64,000 nucleotides of DNA, from NCBI GenBank assembly GCA_945787015.1, contig CALZGM010000015.1, positions 16,232 through 80,231 of the forward strand, read 5' to 3'. The first letter of the stretch is position 1, and every line of letters starts with the position of its first letter. Made by a program: the position numbers and the translations under genes. This DNA is from an uncultured Roseburia sp. GTDB lineage: Bacteria; Bacillota; Clostridia; Lachnospirales; Lachnospiraceae. The notes under the pieces were generated by a model. It saw only the letters and a list, made by a program, of their open reading frames with translations, was not told where the DNA came from and made no database searches. This document shows positions 1 to 8,967 of this stretch, piece by piece.

Positions 1-465
1 GGTCAAAAGATGCTCCCTCATCATTGGAAGACTCTTTTGGTAGAAATCATACAGATTTTCCATATTTCGGCGTTCGTCGAATTCTTTGTCCAGATTTTCC
101 TTAATTCCCCGGAATACATTTTCCAAATCCTTTGCGCCAATCGGTTTGAGAAGATATTCCTCTGCCTCTAAGTGAACGGCTTCTCTGGCGAACTCAAAAT
201 CATCAAAGCCGGAGTAGAGCACCACCTTCGTATTCTTATAGTTTTCCTTTAACTTTCTGCACAATGTAAGTCCGTCCATAAAAGGCATTTTGATATCTGT
301 CATAACCGCATCTACATGCGTCTGCTCAGCAAGTTCCAATGCCTCTTCTCCATTGCTAACGGAACCAATCAGTTCAAATCCCAGTGCGTTCCAGTCCACT
401 TTCTTTTCAATGGATACTCTTACATCCTCCTCATCATCTACTAAAAGCAGTTTGTATAAATTCAC
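1..465 (-). CDS. YesN-type response regulator, N-terminal part (runs off the window)
   Basis: The reading frame runs from a GTG at 465 to the left edge with no stop, so only about 155 N-terminal residues are visible. They form a receiver domain: start MNLYKLLLVDDEEDV with the acidic DDEE pocket, the phospho-acceptor Asp in MTDIKMPFMDG and the conserved Lys in LLKPIG. The linker that follows (DERRNMENLYDFYQKSLPMM) is typical of YesN regulators, which end in an AraC-type DNA-binding domain that here would lie outside the window. An AGGAGG box sits about 9 bases before the GTG. It follows the mgl operon after a terminator, so it may regulate sugar uptake together with a YesM-type kinase; that is inference. 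Confidence 0.85.
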   Translation of the reverse strand, partial: MNLYKLLLVDDEEDVRVSIEKKVDWNALGFELIGSVSNGEEALELAEQTHVDAVMTDIKMPFMDGLTLCRKLKENYKNTKVVLYSGFDDFEFAREAVHLEAEEYLLKPIGAKDLENVFRGIKENLDKEFDERRNMENLYDFYQKSLPMMREHLLT

Positions 466-491
466 CTTTCCTTCTCCTCCTTACTTTCTTT

Positions 492-520
492 AGTTTACCC
501 GATGTTTTCCCATACTGCAA
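492..520 (-). promoter_or_regulatory. Candidate promoter of the YesN regulator
   Basis: On the minus strand TTGCAG (515-520) and TAAACT (492-497) are separated by exactly 17 bases and lie just upstream of the GTG start. It would let the regulator be transcribed independently of mglC. Read by eye only. Confidence 0.4.
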
Positions 521-546
521 GAAAATATAAGCCCCCATTCCTTATA

Positions 547-574
547 TGAAAAGGGCGCCGCAAAAGCGACGCCC
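547..574 (-). terminator. Terminator after mglC
   Basis: A GC-rich stem (GGGCGTCGC / GCGGCGCCC, one mismatch, TTTT loop) is followed on the minus strand by CCCTTTTCAT, about 20 bases after the mglC stop. It separates the mgl operon from the regulator. Confidence 0.7.
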
Positions 575-594
575 AAAGCAAAAGCTTTTTACAA

Positions 595-1608
595 CTATTT
601 TTTCTTTACATACTTACGGATATCCAATGCAACTGCCACTACAATTACAAGACCCTGTACGATGTAGTTGTAGTAAGGGTTTACTCCAAGGAACTGTAAT
701 ACAATCTTTAAAAGTTCGAACACAAGGACACCGACGAGAATACCACCCACGGTACCGATACCACCTGTTGTAGAAACTCCACCGATGGTACAGCCTGCAA
801 TCGCTTCCAATTCATAACCGGTACCAAGTGCCGATGTAGCACCACCGGATTTACCGGCAAGAAGGTAACCTGCCAATGCATACATAATACCTGCTGTCAT
901 GTAAATAAGAATTTTACTTTTTACTGTATTTACACCGGAAACTTCTGCTGCATTTTCATTACCACCAATTGCGTACATATATTTCCCATGTGTAGTTTTA
1001 TTATACATAAACCAGAAGAACACACCTGCAGCAACGGCAATAATTAATAAATAAGGAATACCGGGGAAATCTCCAAAAGAAAAAACCTTACCATTTACAA
1101 ACTGTGTATATACTTTCTGGAAACCACCAATCGGCTGTGCATTTGTAAATACTAATGCAATACCATATACGATAGTCTGTGTACCGAGTGTTGCGATAAA
1201 TGGCGGAACGTTTAATTTTGCAATAATTAAACCATTAACAATACCAATGGTTGCTCCTATTACTAAAACGATGAGCAAAACAACTGCCATATTCATTTCC
1301 GGCATATTTGGGAACATACGACCGGAATAATCGCCACGCTGCAATAAAACACCTGCAAGACAGGCTGCGAGACCTACCTGACGACCAGCAGAAAGGTCTG
1401 TACCTTTTGTAATCAGACAGCCGGAAACACCAAGTGCGATCAAGAAACGAACTGCCGTGTTGCTGGCTAAGTTATTAAAGTTTCCCCATGAGAAGAAGTT
1501 TTCTACATTGAATCCTACAATAATACAAACAACTGTTAAAATAACAACAATTGGATTGCCTTTCATATATGACCAAATTCTCTGAGGAATAGATTTCTTG
1601 TTATCCAT
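595..1608 (-). CDS. mglC: Galactose/methyl-galactoside ABC transporter permease MglC
   Basis: 337 residues with about ten hydrophobic segments, of the BPD_transp_2 permease family used by pentose/hexose ABC importers. The family signature is visible in IAKLNVPPFIATLGTQTI and in the Gly-rich stretch GYELEAIAGCTIGGVSTTGG. It forms the membrane channel for sugar delivered by MglB and powered by MglA. A 14-base gap follows mglA, and AAGGAGG precedes the ATG. As last gene of mglB-mglA-mglC it ends at a terminator. Galactose/glucose specificity is inferred from the binding protein; related permeases carry ribose or xylose. Confidence 0.9.
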   Translation of the reverse strand: MDNKKSIPQRIWSYMKGNPIVVILTVVCIIVGFNVENFFSWGNFNNLASNTAVRFLIALGVSGCLITKGTDLSAGRQVGLAACLAGVLLQRGDYSGRMFPNMPEMNMAVVLLIVLVIGATIGIVNGLIIAKLNVPPFIATLGTQTIVYGIALVFTNAQPIGGFQKVYTQFVNGKVFSFGDFPGIPYLLIIAVAAGVFFWFMYNKTTHGKYMYAIGGNENAAEVSGVNTVKSKILIYMTAGIMYALAGYLLAGKSGGATSALGTGYELEAIAGCTIGGVSTTGGIGTVGGILVGVLVFELLKIVLQFLGVNPYYNYIVQGLVIVVAVALDIRKYVKKK

Positions 1609-1622
1609 ATTCTTTTTCCTCC

Positions 1623-3134
1623 TTATTCAAACTGAGTAGCCAGTTCCATGATATTTTCCTGTGTTGCATCTTTGCCATCGATAAAGCCTGTAATGCGACC
1701 GTCACACATGACCATAACCCGGTCAGACATACCGATAAGTTCAGACATTTCACTGGAAATCATGATGATACTCTTGCCCTGTTTTGCCAAATCCGCAATA
1801 ATACAGTAAATTTCATATTTGGCACCAACGTCAATACCACGGGTAGGCTCATCTAAGATAAGCACATCCGGATTATTTGCCAGCCAACGGCCGATAAGCA
1901 CCTTCTGCTGGTTACCACCAGAAAGACTCTGAATCTGTGTCTTACTGGAAGGAGTTTTGATATTCATTTTTGCAACATTTTCCTGAACCAAGTCCTCTAC
2001 TTTTTTATCATTAATAAAGATACCCATATCAAGGTACTGTTTCAGTGATGCAATAGAAATGTTATCAGCAATAGAGAGAACACCTAAAATACCGGTTGCA
2101 CGACGATCCTCCGTCAGCATTGCAATCCCTTGATCAATCGCATCCTTCGGGCGATTAATCTTCAATTCTTTCCCTTTATATTTAATCGTGCCGGTGGTAT
2201 GAGAGCGGATACCAAACAAGCCTTCCATCAGCTCGGTACGCTGCGCTCCTACCAGACCACCTACTCCTAAGATTTCCCCCTTACGAAGCGTAAAGCTTGC
2301 ATGGCGGAAGCTCTTCGGATTAATGGACGTAAAATCTTCTACTTCAAAAACAACTTCTCCAGGAACATTCTCACGTACAGGATAGAGATTGGTCAACTCA
2401 CGACCTACCATCTTTGTGATGATTGTATCGGTTGTCAAATCTTTTGCATCCCATGTACCTACATACTGGCCATCTCGCATGATGGTAACTTCATCGGAGA
2501 TTCTAAGAATCTCATCCATTTTATGAGAGATGTAAACAATCGAAACTCCCTCAGCTTTTAAATCCTCTACGATACGGAATAAAGCCTCCACTTCATTCTG
2601 AGTCAGAGAGGATGTCGGTTCATCTAAAATCAGAACCTTACAGTTAGCAGAAACCGCTTTTGCAATTTCTACTGATTGCATCTGAGACACACTCAGTTCA
2701 CCAAGCATCTGCTTAGGGTCAAAGTCCATTCGAACTCTCTTTAACAAAGCAGCGGTATCTTCATACATTTTTTTATGATCAACGATAGGAATAAAGCCCA
2801 ATGCTTTTTTCATTGGATAGCGGCCCAGGAAAATATTTTCCCCTACCGTACGGGCCGGAATCGGTTGAAGCTCCTGATGTACCATTGCGATACCCATCTT
2901 TAACGCTTCCATCGGATCCCCGATTGATACTTTTTCGCCTTCATAAAGGATTTCTCCTTCATCCATCTTATAAATACCAAACATACACTTCATTAAGGTG
3001 GATTTTCCTGCACCATTCTCACCCATTAGGGCATGAACGCTACCGGGACGGAGACGAAGTTGTGCGTGATCCAACGCCTTAACACCGGGGAATGATTTAC
3101 AAACCCCACGCATTTCCAAGCGGTATTCAGACAT
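1623..3134 (-). CDS. mglA: Galactose/methyl-galactoside ABC transporter ATP-binding protein MglA
   Basis: 503 residues with two tandem ABC ATPase domains, as in RbsA/XylG/MglA. Domain 1 has Walker A GENGAGKST, signature LSVSQMQ and Walker B VLILDEPTSSL. Domain 2 has a degenerate Walker A region (GVGGLVGAQRTE), signature LSGGNQQK and Walker B VLILDEPTRGID. Degeneration of the second P-loop is normal for this family. It is a cytoplasmic ATPase that drives MglC. AGGAGG lies 9 bases before the ATG. A hairpin between mglB and this gene probably lowers its expression relative to the binding protein. Confidence 0.93.
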   Translation of the reverse strand: MSEYRLEMRGVCKSFPGVKALDHAQLRLRPGSVHALMGENGAGKSTLMKCMFGIYKMDEGEILYEGEKVSIGDPMEALKMGIAMVHQELQPIPARTVGENIFLGRYPMKKALGFIPIVDHKKMYEDTAALLKRVRMDFDPKQMLGELSVSQMQSVEIAKAVSANCKVLILDEPTSSLTQNEVEALFRIVEDLKAEGVSIVYISHKMDEILRISDEVTIMRDGQYVGTWDAKDLTTDTIITKMVGRELTNLYPVRENVPGEVVFEVEDFTSINPKSFRHASFTLRKGEILGVGGLVGAQRTELMEGLFGIRSHTTGTIKYKGKELKINRPKDAIDQGIAMLTEDRRATGILGVLSIADNISIASLKQYLDMGIFINDKKVEDLVQENVAKMNIKTPSSKTQIQSLSGGNQQKVLIGRWLANNPDVLILDEPTRGIDVGAKYEIYCIIADLAKQGKSIIMISSEMSELIGMSDRVMVMCDGRITGFIDGKDATQENIMELATQFE

Positions 3135-3162
3135 ATGCGCAGACCTCCTCTAATTATTAAAA

Positions 3163-3184
3163 GTGGACCGCTATCGCGGTCCAC
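3163..3184 (-). terminator. Attenuator hairpin between mglB and mglA
   Basis: A perfect 9-bp stem GTGGACCGC/GCGGTCCAC with a 4-base loop lies in the 69-bp mglB-mglA gap, followed on the minus strand by TTTTAATAATTA. Such hairpins behind binding-protein genes usually act as partial terminators or stabilise the upstream mRNA, giving excess binding protein. Confidence 0.6.
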
Positions 3185-3203
3185 CAATCTTGTTCGACTA
3201 AAA

Positions 3204-4256
3204 TTATTTAATCATTACATAGTCAACCCAGTAGTAATTATCAATTGCTTCGCCGTTTAATGCTTTAATTGCAACGTCAACTGCTGTATGAGACTGTCCA
3301 ATGTGGTCATTTAATACTGTACCTGTCATTGTTCCATTCTTAACCATTTCCTGACATTCTTCAAGAGCGTCAACACCTAATAAGTAGATATCTTTTCCAA
3401 CTGTACGTCCAGCTGCCTGGATAGCTGCTGCTGCACCAAGTGCCATACCATCGTTGTTACAGAAGATAACTTCTACTGCATCACCATGCTGTGAAAGTGC
3501 TGTAGCTGCGATTTCCTGTCCTTTATCTGTTGCCCACATACCAACCTGGTCTGCTAAACATTCAACTTCCATACCAGCATCTGTTAAAGCTTTTATAGAG
3601 TACTGTGTACGATACTGAGCATCTGGGTTTTCCGGGTCGCCTTCGATCATAACATAAGAAACTTTTCCATCGCCGTTGATATCACCTTTGTCAGGTAAGC
3701 CAAGAACGATTTCACCCTGATATGTACCGGACTGACGAGCATCTGCACCTACGTAGCAAACACCCGGGTTATCTAAGATACCAGCGTAAGATTCGTCACC
3801 ATTGTCACCAAGTGGCTCACGGTTGATAAGTACTAATGGAATGTTAGCTGCAACAACTTCATCGATAATTAATTCTGCTGAAGATGTCTGAACTAAGTTA
3901 CAGATGATAACATCCATACCCTGTGTAATGAATGTCTTAATCTGGTCTGTCTGAGTAGCCATGTCGTTCTTACCATCTACGATAGTAACATTGTACTTAA
4001 CAGAATCTGTTTCTAATGTCTTGAAGTAAGCTTCAATCTCGTTACGGTATAATGTCATGAAGTTGTCATCGAACTGGTAAATTGCAACACCAACGTTATA
4101 AGTTGTTGCACCTGAAGCGTCATCCTTAGATGCTTCCTGTTTCTGTTCTGTAGCCGGAGTGTCATTGCCTGCCGGTTTGTCAGATCCGCCACAGCCAACT
4201 AACAAGGTTGCTGCCATTGCTACACATAAAAGTGCGCTTAAGAGTTTCTTTTTCAT
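3204..4256 (-). CDS. mglB: Galactose/glucose-binding lipoprotein MglB
   Basis: 350 residues. The N-terminus is a lipoprotein signal (MKKKLLSALLCVAMAATLLVGCGG, lipobox LVGC), followed by an Asn/Thr/Lys-rich linker and a type I periplasmic-binding fold (Peripla_BP_4). The EF-hand-like loop GDINGDGKVSYVMIEGDPE matches the calcium site that marks MglB among sugar-binding proteins, so galactose/glucose is the likely ligand. It captures sugar outside the membrane for MglA/MglC. AAAGGAGG precedes the ATG. First gene of the transporter, 180 bp downstream of a chemoreceptor gene on the same strand. Confidence 0.92.
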   Translation of the reverse strand: MKKKLLSALLCVAMAATLLVGCGGSDKPAGNDTPATEQKQEASKDDASGATTYNVGVAIYQFDDNFMTLYRNEIEAYFKTLETDSVKYNVTIVDGKNDMATQTDQIKTFITQGMDVIICNLVQTSSAELIIDEVVAANIPLVLINREPLGDNGDESYAGILDNPGVCYVGADARQSGTYQGEIVLGLPDKGDINGDGKVSYVMIEGDPENPDAQYRTQYSIKALTDAGMEVECLADQVGMWATDKGQEIAATALSQHGDAVEVIFCNNDGMALGAAAAIQAAGRTVGKDIYLLGVDALEECQEMVKNGTMTGTVLNDHIGQSHTAVDVAIKALNGEAIDNYYWVDYVMIK

Positions 4257-4299
4257 TTTTTTGTCCTCCTTTATTTTCGTGAGGATTCCCCCCTCATCG

Positions 4300-4314
4300 A
4301 TAAACTAAGTTTAT
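4300..4314. promoter_or_regulatory. Palindrome in the mglB leader, possible operator
   Basis: ATAAACT-A-AGTTTAT is a perfect 7-1-7 inverted repeat about 45 bp upstream of the mglB start, in the gap where the operon promoter must lie. The regulator is unknown; no convincing -35/-10 pair was found beside it. Confidence 0.35.
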
Positions 4315-4436
4315 ACGAAAAAATTACTTGTTAGAATAGGATTTTCTTCGAAAAAACTATAAAATTATTAAGCATTCTGTCATAATTTCCATTTTTCAAT
4401 TCTATTTTTTGTACATTTTAACCAATTTCTGCCCTC

Positions 4437-6218
4437 TTACTCAACCACGAACACTGAAATTTCTTTCATTAATCGCTTTGATGTATCCTCACATTTATCT
4501 ACTTCTTCGCTAACCTCAGACGTACGGTTTTTCACATCCAATACCTTTTCTGCGATATTTGTTGTGCCTATAGCGCCCTCATTTGTCGCGTTTGCAATTT
4601 CATCCATTGCATCAAGCACTCCATCAATGGATGCCAGTAATTCCTGAGAGGTTGCGCTGAAATCACTAATTAATTCATCAATTTCTTCCGCATCCTTACT
4701 GTATGCTTCTGCAACCTTATCAAACATATCATAGCCAGTCACTACATCCTTTGCCACGAACTCTAACAAACGTGTTGCATCTCCTGCCAGATTATCTACT
4801 GCAGATGTGACTTCCGCTGTTACGCTTTGAATTTTCGTAACTGCCTGTTTGGACTGTTCTGCCAGTCCACCAATTTCAGATGCAACTACTGCAAAGCCTC
4901 TTCCCGCTTCTCCCGCTCTTGCAGCCTCAATAGATGCATTTAATGCCAAAAGATTGGTCTGCTCTGTAATTTCCATAATCGCAGAAGAAAGTACTTCAAT
5001 CTGCTTTACAACTTTTGCTTCCTCCAATGCCCGTGTCAGGCTTTCGCGCAGTTCATTATGCATCTGTCCTGCATGCGCTCTCTGTATCTTTGTATCTTCT
5101 TTCGCTTTTGCAGCACGTTCATGAATGCTTATGGCCTGTTCTGCACCATCCTGTGAACGAACAGCGATATTCTTTGCTGCTTCTTCAATTTCATGAGACA
5201 TATTTTTGATGGTTTCGGAAGATGAAGCGGTCTCTTCCATTCCGGCTGCCAGCTGCTGAGTCGTAGCAGACACATCCTCAATATGTCCGCTCAATATATC
5301 AACATGCTCTTTGACACGGTCAACAATACCATTAATCTGCCCGCTCTGATTTTTCACCTCCAAAATCAGTCCGCCTACCTGCTGTTTCATATTTTCAAGG
5401 CCTGTAGCCAGTGTCCCGAAATCATCCTTGCGACCTGCAAGCTGCTTTGGAAGTTCTTCTGTAAAATCACCTTTTGCAATTCCCCCTATGTACTGTAAGG
5501 AAGCTGCAAATGCGCTGGTTAGGCTTCTGCCAATATAAACTCCCAAACCTACCAGAATCACCAGTACCACAATCTGAATAACTGCTGACATCTTCACGGT
5601 TGCATCGATTTTCTCATATAGATCTGCCGTCTGCAAATCAACAGAGGTATCAATATAATCCACATAATTACCGGTTCCTATTACCCAGCCGAACGGTTCA
5701 AATGCCTTACTGTAAGAACGCTTTGGTGATGGTTCGGTTTCACCTTCCTTTGGAAATACATAATCCACAAAACCGCCATCCGGCTCCATACCAACTCTTA
5801 TAATCTCACGGACCATCTCGTAGCCGTTTGCATCAGTTGTTGCCATACGATTCGTTCCTTCCGCTGCACCACCAAGTAAGACCACATTTACTCCCTCATA
5901 GGTATCTGCCCAGAAATAACCCGCATCGCCATAGCGAAGCTCTCTTAATAAATCCGCCCCTACTTTCTTTGCTTCCGCTAAAGTGTACTCCCCGCTTTCA
6001 TATTTGGCATAAACTGCATCCAGCATAGATATCGCATTTTCCACCTGTTCTCTGATATTTTCATCATAGTCAGCCCGAATGCTTTCCTCAAGCATGTCCG
6101 AAGCCTCGGCTCCAAGCCCTTTTAATTCTACGATAGTCATGCTCCCCAATGTTACCAACCCAATCAGTGTAACAATTACAATAAGTACCATTTTTAGCTT
6201 TACGCTAATGTTTTTCAA
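4437..6218 (-). CDS. Methyl-accepting chemotaxis protein with Cache sensor
   Basis: About 593 residues. TM1 near residues 8-28 is followed by an extracellular single-Cache (sCache_2-like) domain of about 170 residues ([37 protein letters not shown]), TM2, a HAMP-like segment and a cytoplasmic signalling coiled coil. The coiled coil holds the conserved hairpin tip [21 protein letters not shown], here ending [13 protein letters not shown]. The longest frame opens at GTG 6227, but that codon overlaps AGGAGG (6227-6232). TTG 6218 sits 8 bases behind the box and gives MKNISVKLK, so I place the start there. The gene lies upstream of mglB in the same direction; its ligand may be unrelated to MglB because Cache domains usually bind small molecules directly. 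Confidence 0.88.
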   Translation of the reverse strand: MKNISVKLKMVLIVIVTLIGLVTLGSMTIVELKGLGAEASDMLEESIRADYDENIREQVENAISMLDAVYAKYESGEYTLAEAKKVGADLLRELRYGDAGYFWADTYEGVNVVLLGGAAEGTNRMATTDANGYEMVREIIRVGMEPDGGFVDYVFPKEGETEPSPKRSYSKAFEPFGWVIGTGNYVDYIDTSVDLQTADLYEKIDATVKMSAVIQIVVLVILVGLGVYIGRSLTSAFAASLQYIGGIAKGDFTEELPKQLAGRKDDFGTLATGLENMKQQVGGLILEVKNQSGQINGIVDRVKEHVDILSGHIEDVSATTQQLAAGMEETASSSETIKNMSHEIEEAAKNIAVRSQDGAEQAISIHERAAKAKEDTKIQRAHAGQMHNELRESLTRALEEAKVVKQIEVLSSAIMEITEQTNLLALNASIEAARAGEAGRGFAVVASEIGGLAEQSKQAVTKIQSVTAEVTSAVDNLAGDATRLLEFVAKDVVTGYDMFDKVAEAYSKDAEEIDELISDFSATSQELLASIDGVLDAMDEIANATNEGAIGTTNIAEKVLDVKNRTSEVSEEVDKCEDTSKRLMKEISVFVVE

Positions 6219-6331
6219 CACCTTCACCTCCTGTATTATGGTTCAATATGGTACTATTATACCATGCATTTCCGGTTGGGTCTAGCCCGAGGAGGGTTAA
6301 AACTTTGTTTTAGGCTATTGCATAATCGAAC

Positions 6332-6371
6332 AAAAAAGAGAAAAATCAGCTTAAGCTGACTTTCCTCTTTT
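6332..6371 (-). terminator. Terminator after pta
   Basis: Near-perfect stem around TCAGC-TTAA-GCTGA with outer AAAGAG/CTCTTT pairs, followed on the minus strand by a T-rich tail, about 30 bases after the pta stop. Confidence 0.7.
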
Positions 6372-6400
6372 TCTATTCACTAATTATTGTTATATCATTC

Positions 6401-7384
6401 CTATGCCAATGCTGCCGTAATGATAGCCATAGAATATACTTCTGCTGCATTACATCCACGGGACAGGTCATTGATTGGTGCATTCAAGCCAAGTAAAATT
6501 GGTCCATATGCTTCAAAGTTACCAAGACGCTGAGCAATCTTATAACCGATGTTACCTGCGTTGATATCCGGGAAGATGAATGTGTTAGCATGTCCTGCGA
6601 CCGGATTGTCCGGGCATTTTGTACGAGCTACACGTGGAGATACAGCTGCATCAAACTGTAATTCTCCTTCGATTGGAATCTCCGGATATTTTGCCTTTGC
6701 TTTATTTGCAGCGTTGCGAATCTTATCTACGTCTTCACCTTTACCTGAGCCTAATGTAGAGTAGCTCAAGAATGCAACCTTAGGGTCAATACCGAAAATC
6801 TTTGCACAAGCTGCTGTCTCGCCTGCGATTTCTACCAATTCATCTTCGGATGGTTTAATATTAATTGCGCAGTCACCCATAGCGATTACTTCATTATCAC
6901 CGGTAGCTGACGGACGTACAAGAATGAAGCAGGAAGAAACGATAGAATTACCCGGTTTTGTTTTGATTACCTGTAATGCCGGACGTACGGTATCTGCTGT
7001 TGAATAGGTTGCACCGCCAAGAAGAGAATCTGCAACGCCCATTTTTACCAACATGGTACCAAAATAGTTCGCCTGTAATAAGGTTTTTCTTGCCTGCTCC
7101 GGTGTAACACCTTTGCTCTTACGAAGTTCACAGAATAACTCAACCATTTCATCAAAACGGTCATATTTTAAAGGATCAATAATTTCCGCCCCACGAATAT
7201 TGAACCCTGCTTCTTCTGCTTTTGCAAAAATCTCTTCTTCATTACCAACTAAAATTGGATGTAAGAAAGTACCTGCCAACAGGCGGGAAGCAGCTTCCAA
7301 GATACGCGGATCATTTCCTTCCGTAAATACAATTTTCTTTGGGTTCTTTTTCAAGATGTCGATTAACTGACCAAATCCAAACAT
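6401..7384 (-). CDS. pta: Phosphate acetyltransferase
   Basis: 327 residues, the usual length of the short Pta form without the regulatory N-terminal half. It converts acetyl-CoA plus phosphate to acetyl phosphate, the first step of acetate formation. Family motifs visible: KKIVFTEGNDPRILEA, LLGGATYSTADTVRPALQ and SYSTLGSGKGEDVDK. RBS AAAAGGAGAAG precedes the ATG. In relatives ackA normally lies next to pta; here a terminator follows directly, so acetate kinase must be encoded elsewhere. Confidence 0.93.
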   Translation of the reverse strand: MFGFGQLIDILKKNPKKIVFTEGNDPRILEAASRLLAGTFLHPILVGNEEEIFAKAEEAGFNIRGAEIIDPLKYDRFDEMVELFCELRKSKGVTPEQARKTLLQANYFGTMLVKMGVADSLLGGATYSTADTVRPALQVIKTKPGNSIVSSCFILVRPSATGDNEVIAMGDCAINIKPSEDELVEIAGETAACAKIFGIDPKVAFLSYSTLGSGKGEDVDKIRNAANKAKAKYPEIPIEGELQFDAAVSPRVARTKCPDNPVAGHANTFIFPDINAGNIGYKIAQRLGNFEAYGPILLGLNAPINDLSRGCNAAEVYSMAIITAALA

Positions 7385-7532
7385 TTTTTTCTTCTCCTTT
7401 TATATATATGTTTATTATTTATGAAAGCGCTTACTCCCATGCTACGCAAGGCTTTGCGCTCACTTGACACGATTTATTATATAGCAGATTTTTGTAATTT
7501 CAATGCTTGTACTCAAATAAATGCAGAAATTT

Positions 7533-8087
7533 TTAGTCTGTCCAAAAATCGTCGATGTTCCCCCCGGTTATCTCACTTTCATTTCGAACGGATGCTTTTT
7601 CTTGATTGCTTTTTTCTTCCTCCAACTCTTCCATCGCTTCACGAAACTCTTCCGTCTGCGCCAGCTTCAATGCCTTTATGAGATTGGGCACATGATGGTG
7701 CTCTTTATCCGGTCTTGTTGCCAGCATAATACGGCGGAACAAAAACAAAATACAGATTGCAATCACCGATAGCAGCATTTCTTTTGATCCCTGATGGGAA
7801 ATAATCATCTGACGCGCAATTAGAAAAATTAATGCTTCAATGATGTTTGAAGTATTCGGTTTACACAGCATTTTTGCAAACTCAATACCGATTACCACCA
7901 ATGATACCGCTTCCAAAAATTCCATAAAGGAACCTGCCTGATTCCGATTTACCCAAAACTGCATCATCTCCGGCAGCAACCCTATCAGTGAAATGATAAT
8001 CCCAATCACAACAATGATGCCCATTACGAATTCCCCAATATCACATATATCAGAAAGCCTTTTCCTTAGTTTTTCTAAAAAGTGCAT
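7533..8087 (-). CDS. PsiE-like (phosphate-starvation-inducible) membrane protein
   Basis: 184 residues with four hydrophobic helices (about 19-41, 55-72, 84-96, 103-120) and a soluble Glu/Lys-rich tail. The pattern FMEFLEAVSLVVIGIEFAKML...IIEALIFLIARQMI resembles the PsiE family, whose function is unknown. RBS GAGGGGGATGAAGG is immediately upstream. It stands alone between pta and the SRP RNA terminator. Family call is moderate; a plain four-TM unknown is the alternative. Confidence 0.6.
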   Translation of the reverse strand: MHFLEKLRKRLSDICDIGEFVMGIIVVIGIIISLIGLLPEMMQFWVNRNQAGSFMEFLEAVSLVVIGIEFAKMLCKPNTSNIIEALIFLIARQMIISHQGSKEMLLSVIAICILFLFRRIMLATRPDKEHHHVPNLIKALKLAQTEEFREAMEELEEEKSNQEKASVRNESEITGGNIDDFWTD

Positions 8088-8133
8088 CCTTCATCCCCCT
8101 CGTATCCGTTTATATGACTATTTTACTATAGAA

Positions 8134-8171
8134 ATAAAAAAAAGACCATATTCTTTTTGAATATCGTCTTT
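8134..8171 (-). terminator. Terminator of the SRP RNA gene
   Basis: Stem AAAGACGATATTC / GAATATGGTCTTT (one mismatch) with AAAAA loop followed by eight T on the minus strand, a textbook intrinsic terminator just after the SRP RNA 3' end. Confidence 0.85.
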
Positions 8172-8182
8172 CAAATCCTTTT

Positions 8183-8380
8183 AAACCGAGCGCAGCGTGG
8201 GCCGTTACCTACACAGTTAGCTCGGCCCAGGCACCCTCGCATCACCCAGGAGCTTCCGCTTAAGGCTGCTTCATTCCTGACCTGACCTGGTTCGCAGATT
8301 CCTGCCGTGCAAGACCCAAGCGTCAACGCCACTTTTGTAGGGCGGCTCCTTTCGGAGAACCCCACGTGCCACTCGGAGCT
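8183..8380 (-). ncRNA. ffs: Signal recognition particle RNA (scRNA, 4.5S type with 5' extension)
   Basis: About 198 nt. The apical domain GGTCAGGTCAGGAATGAAGCAGCC holds the Ffh-binding loop. Flanking segments GTGGCGTTGACG, TTGGGTCTTGC and GGTGCCTGGGCCGAGCTAACTG match the Bacillus-type large SRP RNA. The two ends pair (CCGAG with CTCGG, GTGGG with CCCAC). The 5' (Alu-like) part is short, with a single TCTCC-GAAA-GGAG hairpin. The tetraloop closing pair is A-U (AGGAAT) where C-G (CGGAAG) is usual. The RNA scaffolds Ffh for co-translational membrane targeting. Ends are approximate to a few bases. Confidence 0.93.
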
Positions 8381-8383
8381 TTT

Positions 8384-8412
8384 AGTATAACTTATGGCTT
8401 CTTTGTTGTCAA
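8384..8412 (-). promoter_or_regulatory. Promoter of the SRP RNA gene
   Basis: TTGACA (8407-8412) and TATACT (8384-8389) with a 17-bp spacer. Predicted start is near 8377. The -35 hexamer overlaps the last codons and the TGA stop of tadA. Confidence 0.85.
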
Positions 8413-8900
8413 TCCTTTCCCGGATTTTGCTTTGCATCTTGCTTTTTTCTCTCCCTCAGTTCCCGAAAGAAACCGGACAGCATAGTTGAACACTCTTCCT
8501 CTAATACGCCACGTTCTATTTCTACCTGATGATTAAATTCTGCCATCTGCAGCAAATTAAGTATTGACCCGGCACAACCGGCTTTTGGATTCATACTGGC
8601 GATAACCACCTTTTTCATCCTGCTTTGTACAATCGCTCCGGCACACATCTGACAAGGTTCTAAAGTTACATACATGGTGCAGTCCTCCAAACGCCAGTCG
8701 CCCGTTTTCTTACTCGCCTTTTTTATCGCGGTCAGTTCCGCATGGGCAAGGGTATTTCCTTCCGTGTTCCTGCGGTTATAGCCCCTCGCAATAATCTTCT
8801 CATTTTGAACGATTACGCAGCCAATAGGCACCTCATGTAAAGCGTAAGCCTTTTTAGCCTCCCGCATAGCTGCTTTCATATATTTTTCATCTTGTGTCAT
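8409..8900 (-). CDS. tadA: tRNA(adenine-34) deaminase
   Basis: 163 residues of the cytidine/deoxycytidylate deaminase fold. Zinc ligands and catalytic Glu are visible as HAE (H53, E55) and PCQMC (C83, C86). The GYNRRNTEGNTLAHAE and CAGAIVQSRMKKVVI stretches match TadA, which converts A34 to inosine in tRNA-Arg(ACG). Start ATG is preceded by GAGGG. It is commonly found next to the SRP RNA gene in Firmicutes, as here. Confidence 0.93.
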   Translation of the reverse strand: MTQDEKYMKAAMREAKKAYALHEVPIGCVIVQNEKIIARGYNRRNTEGNTLAHAELTAIKKASKKTGDWRLEDCTMYVTLEPCQMCAGAIVQSRMKKVVIASMNPKAGCAGSILNLLQMAEFNHQVEIERGVLEEECSTMLSGFFRELRERKKQDAKQNPGKD

Positions 8901-8967
8901 GTCTATCCCTCGTGCTATCCTAAAGATAGTTTTATTTTAGCTTTAATCGGAAAGGTTGGCAATCATT

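Noticed and set aside
290-493. 67-residue plus-strand ORF, Ser-rich
   Set aside because: Antisense of the response-regulator receiver domain.
8171-8437. 88-residue minus-strand ORF
   Set aside because: It reads straight through the SRP RNA and its promoter; no RBS and no protein-like composition.
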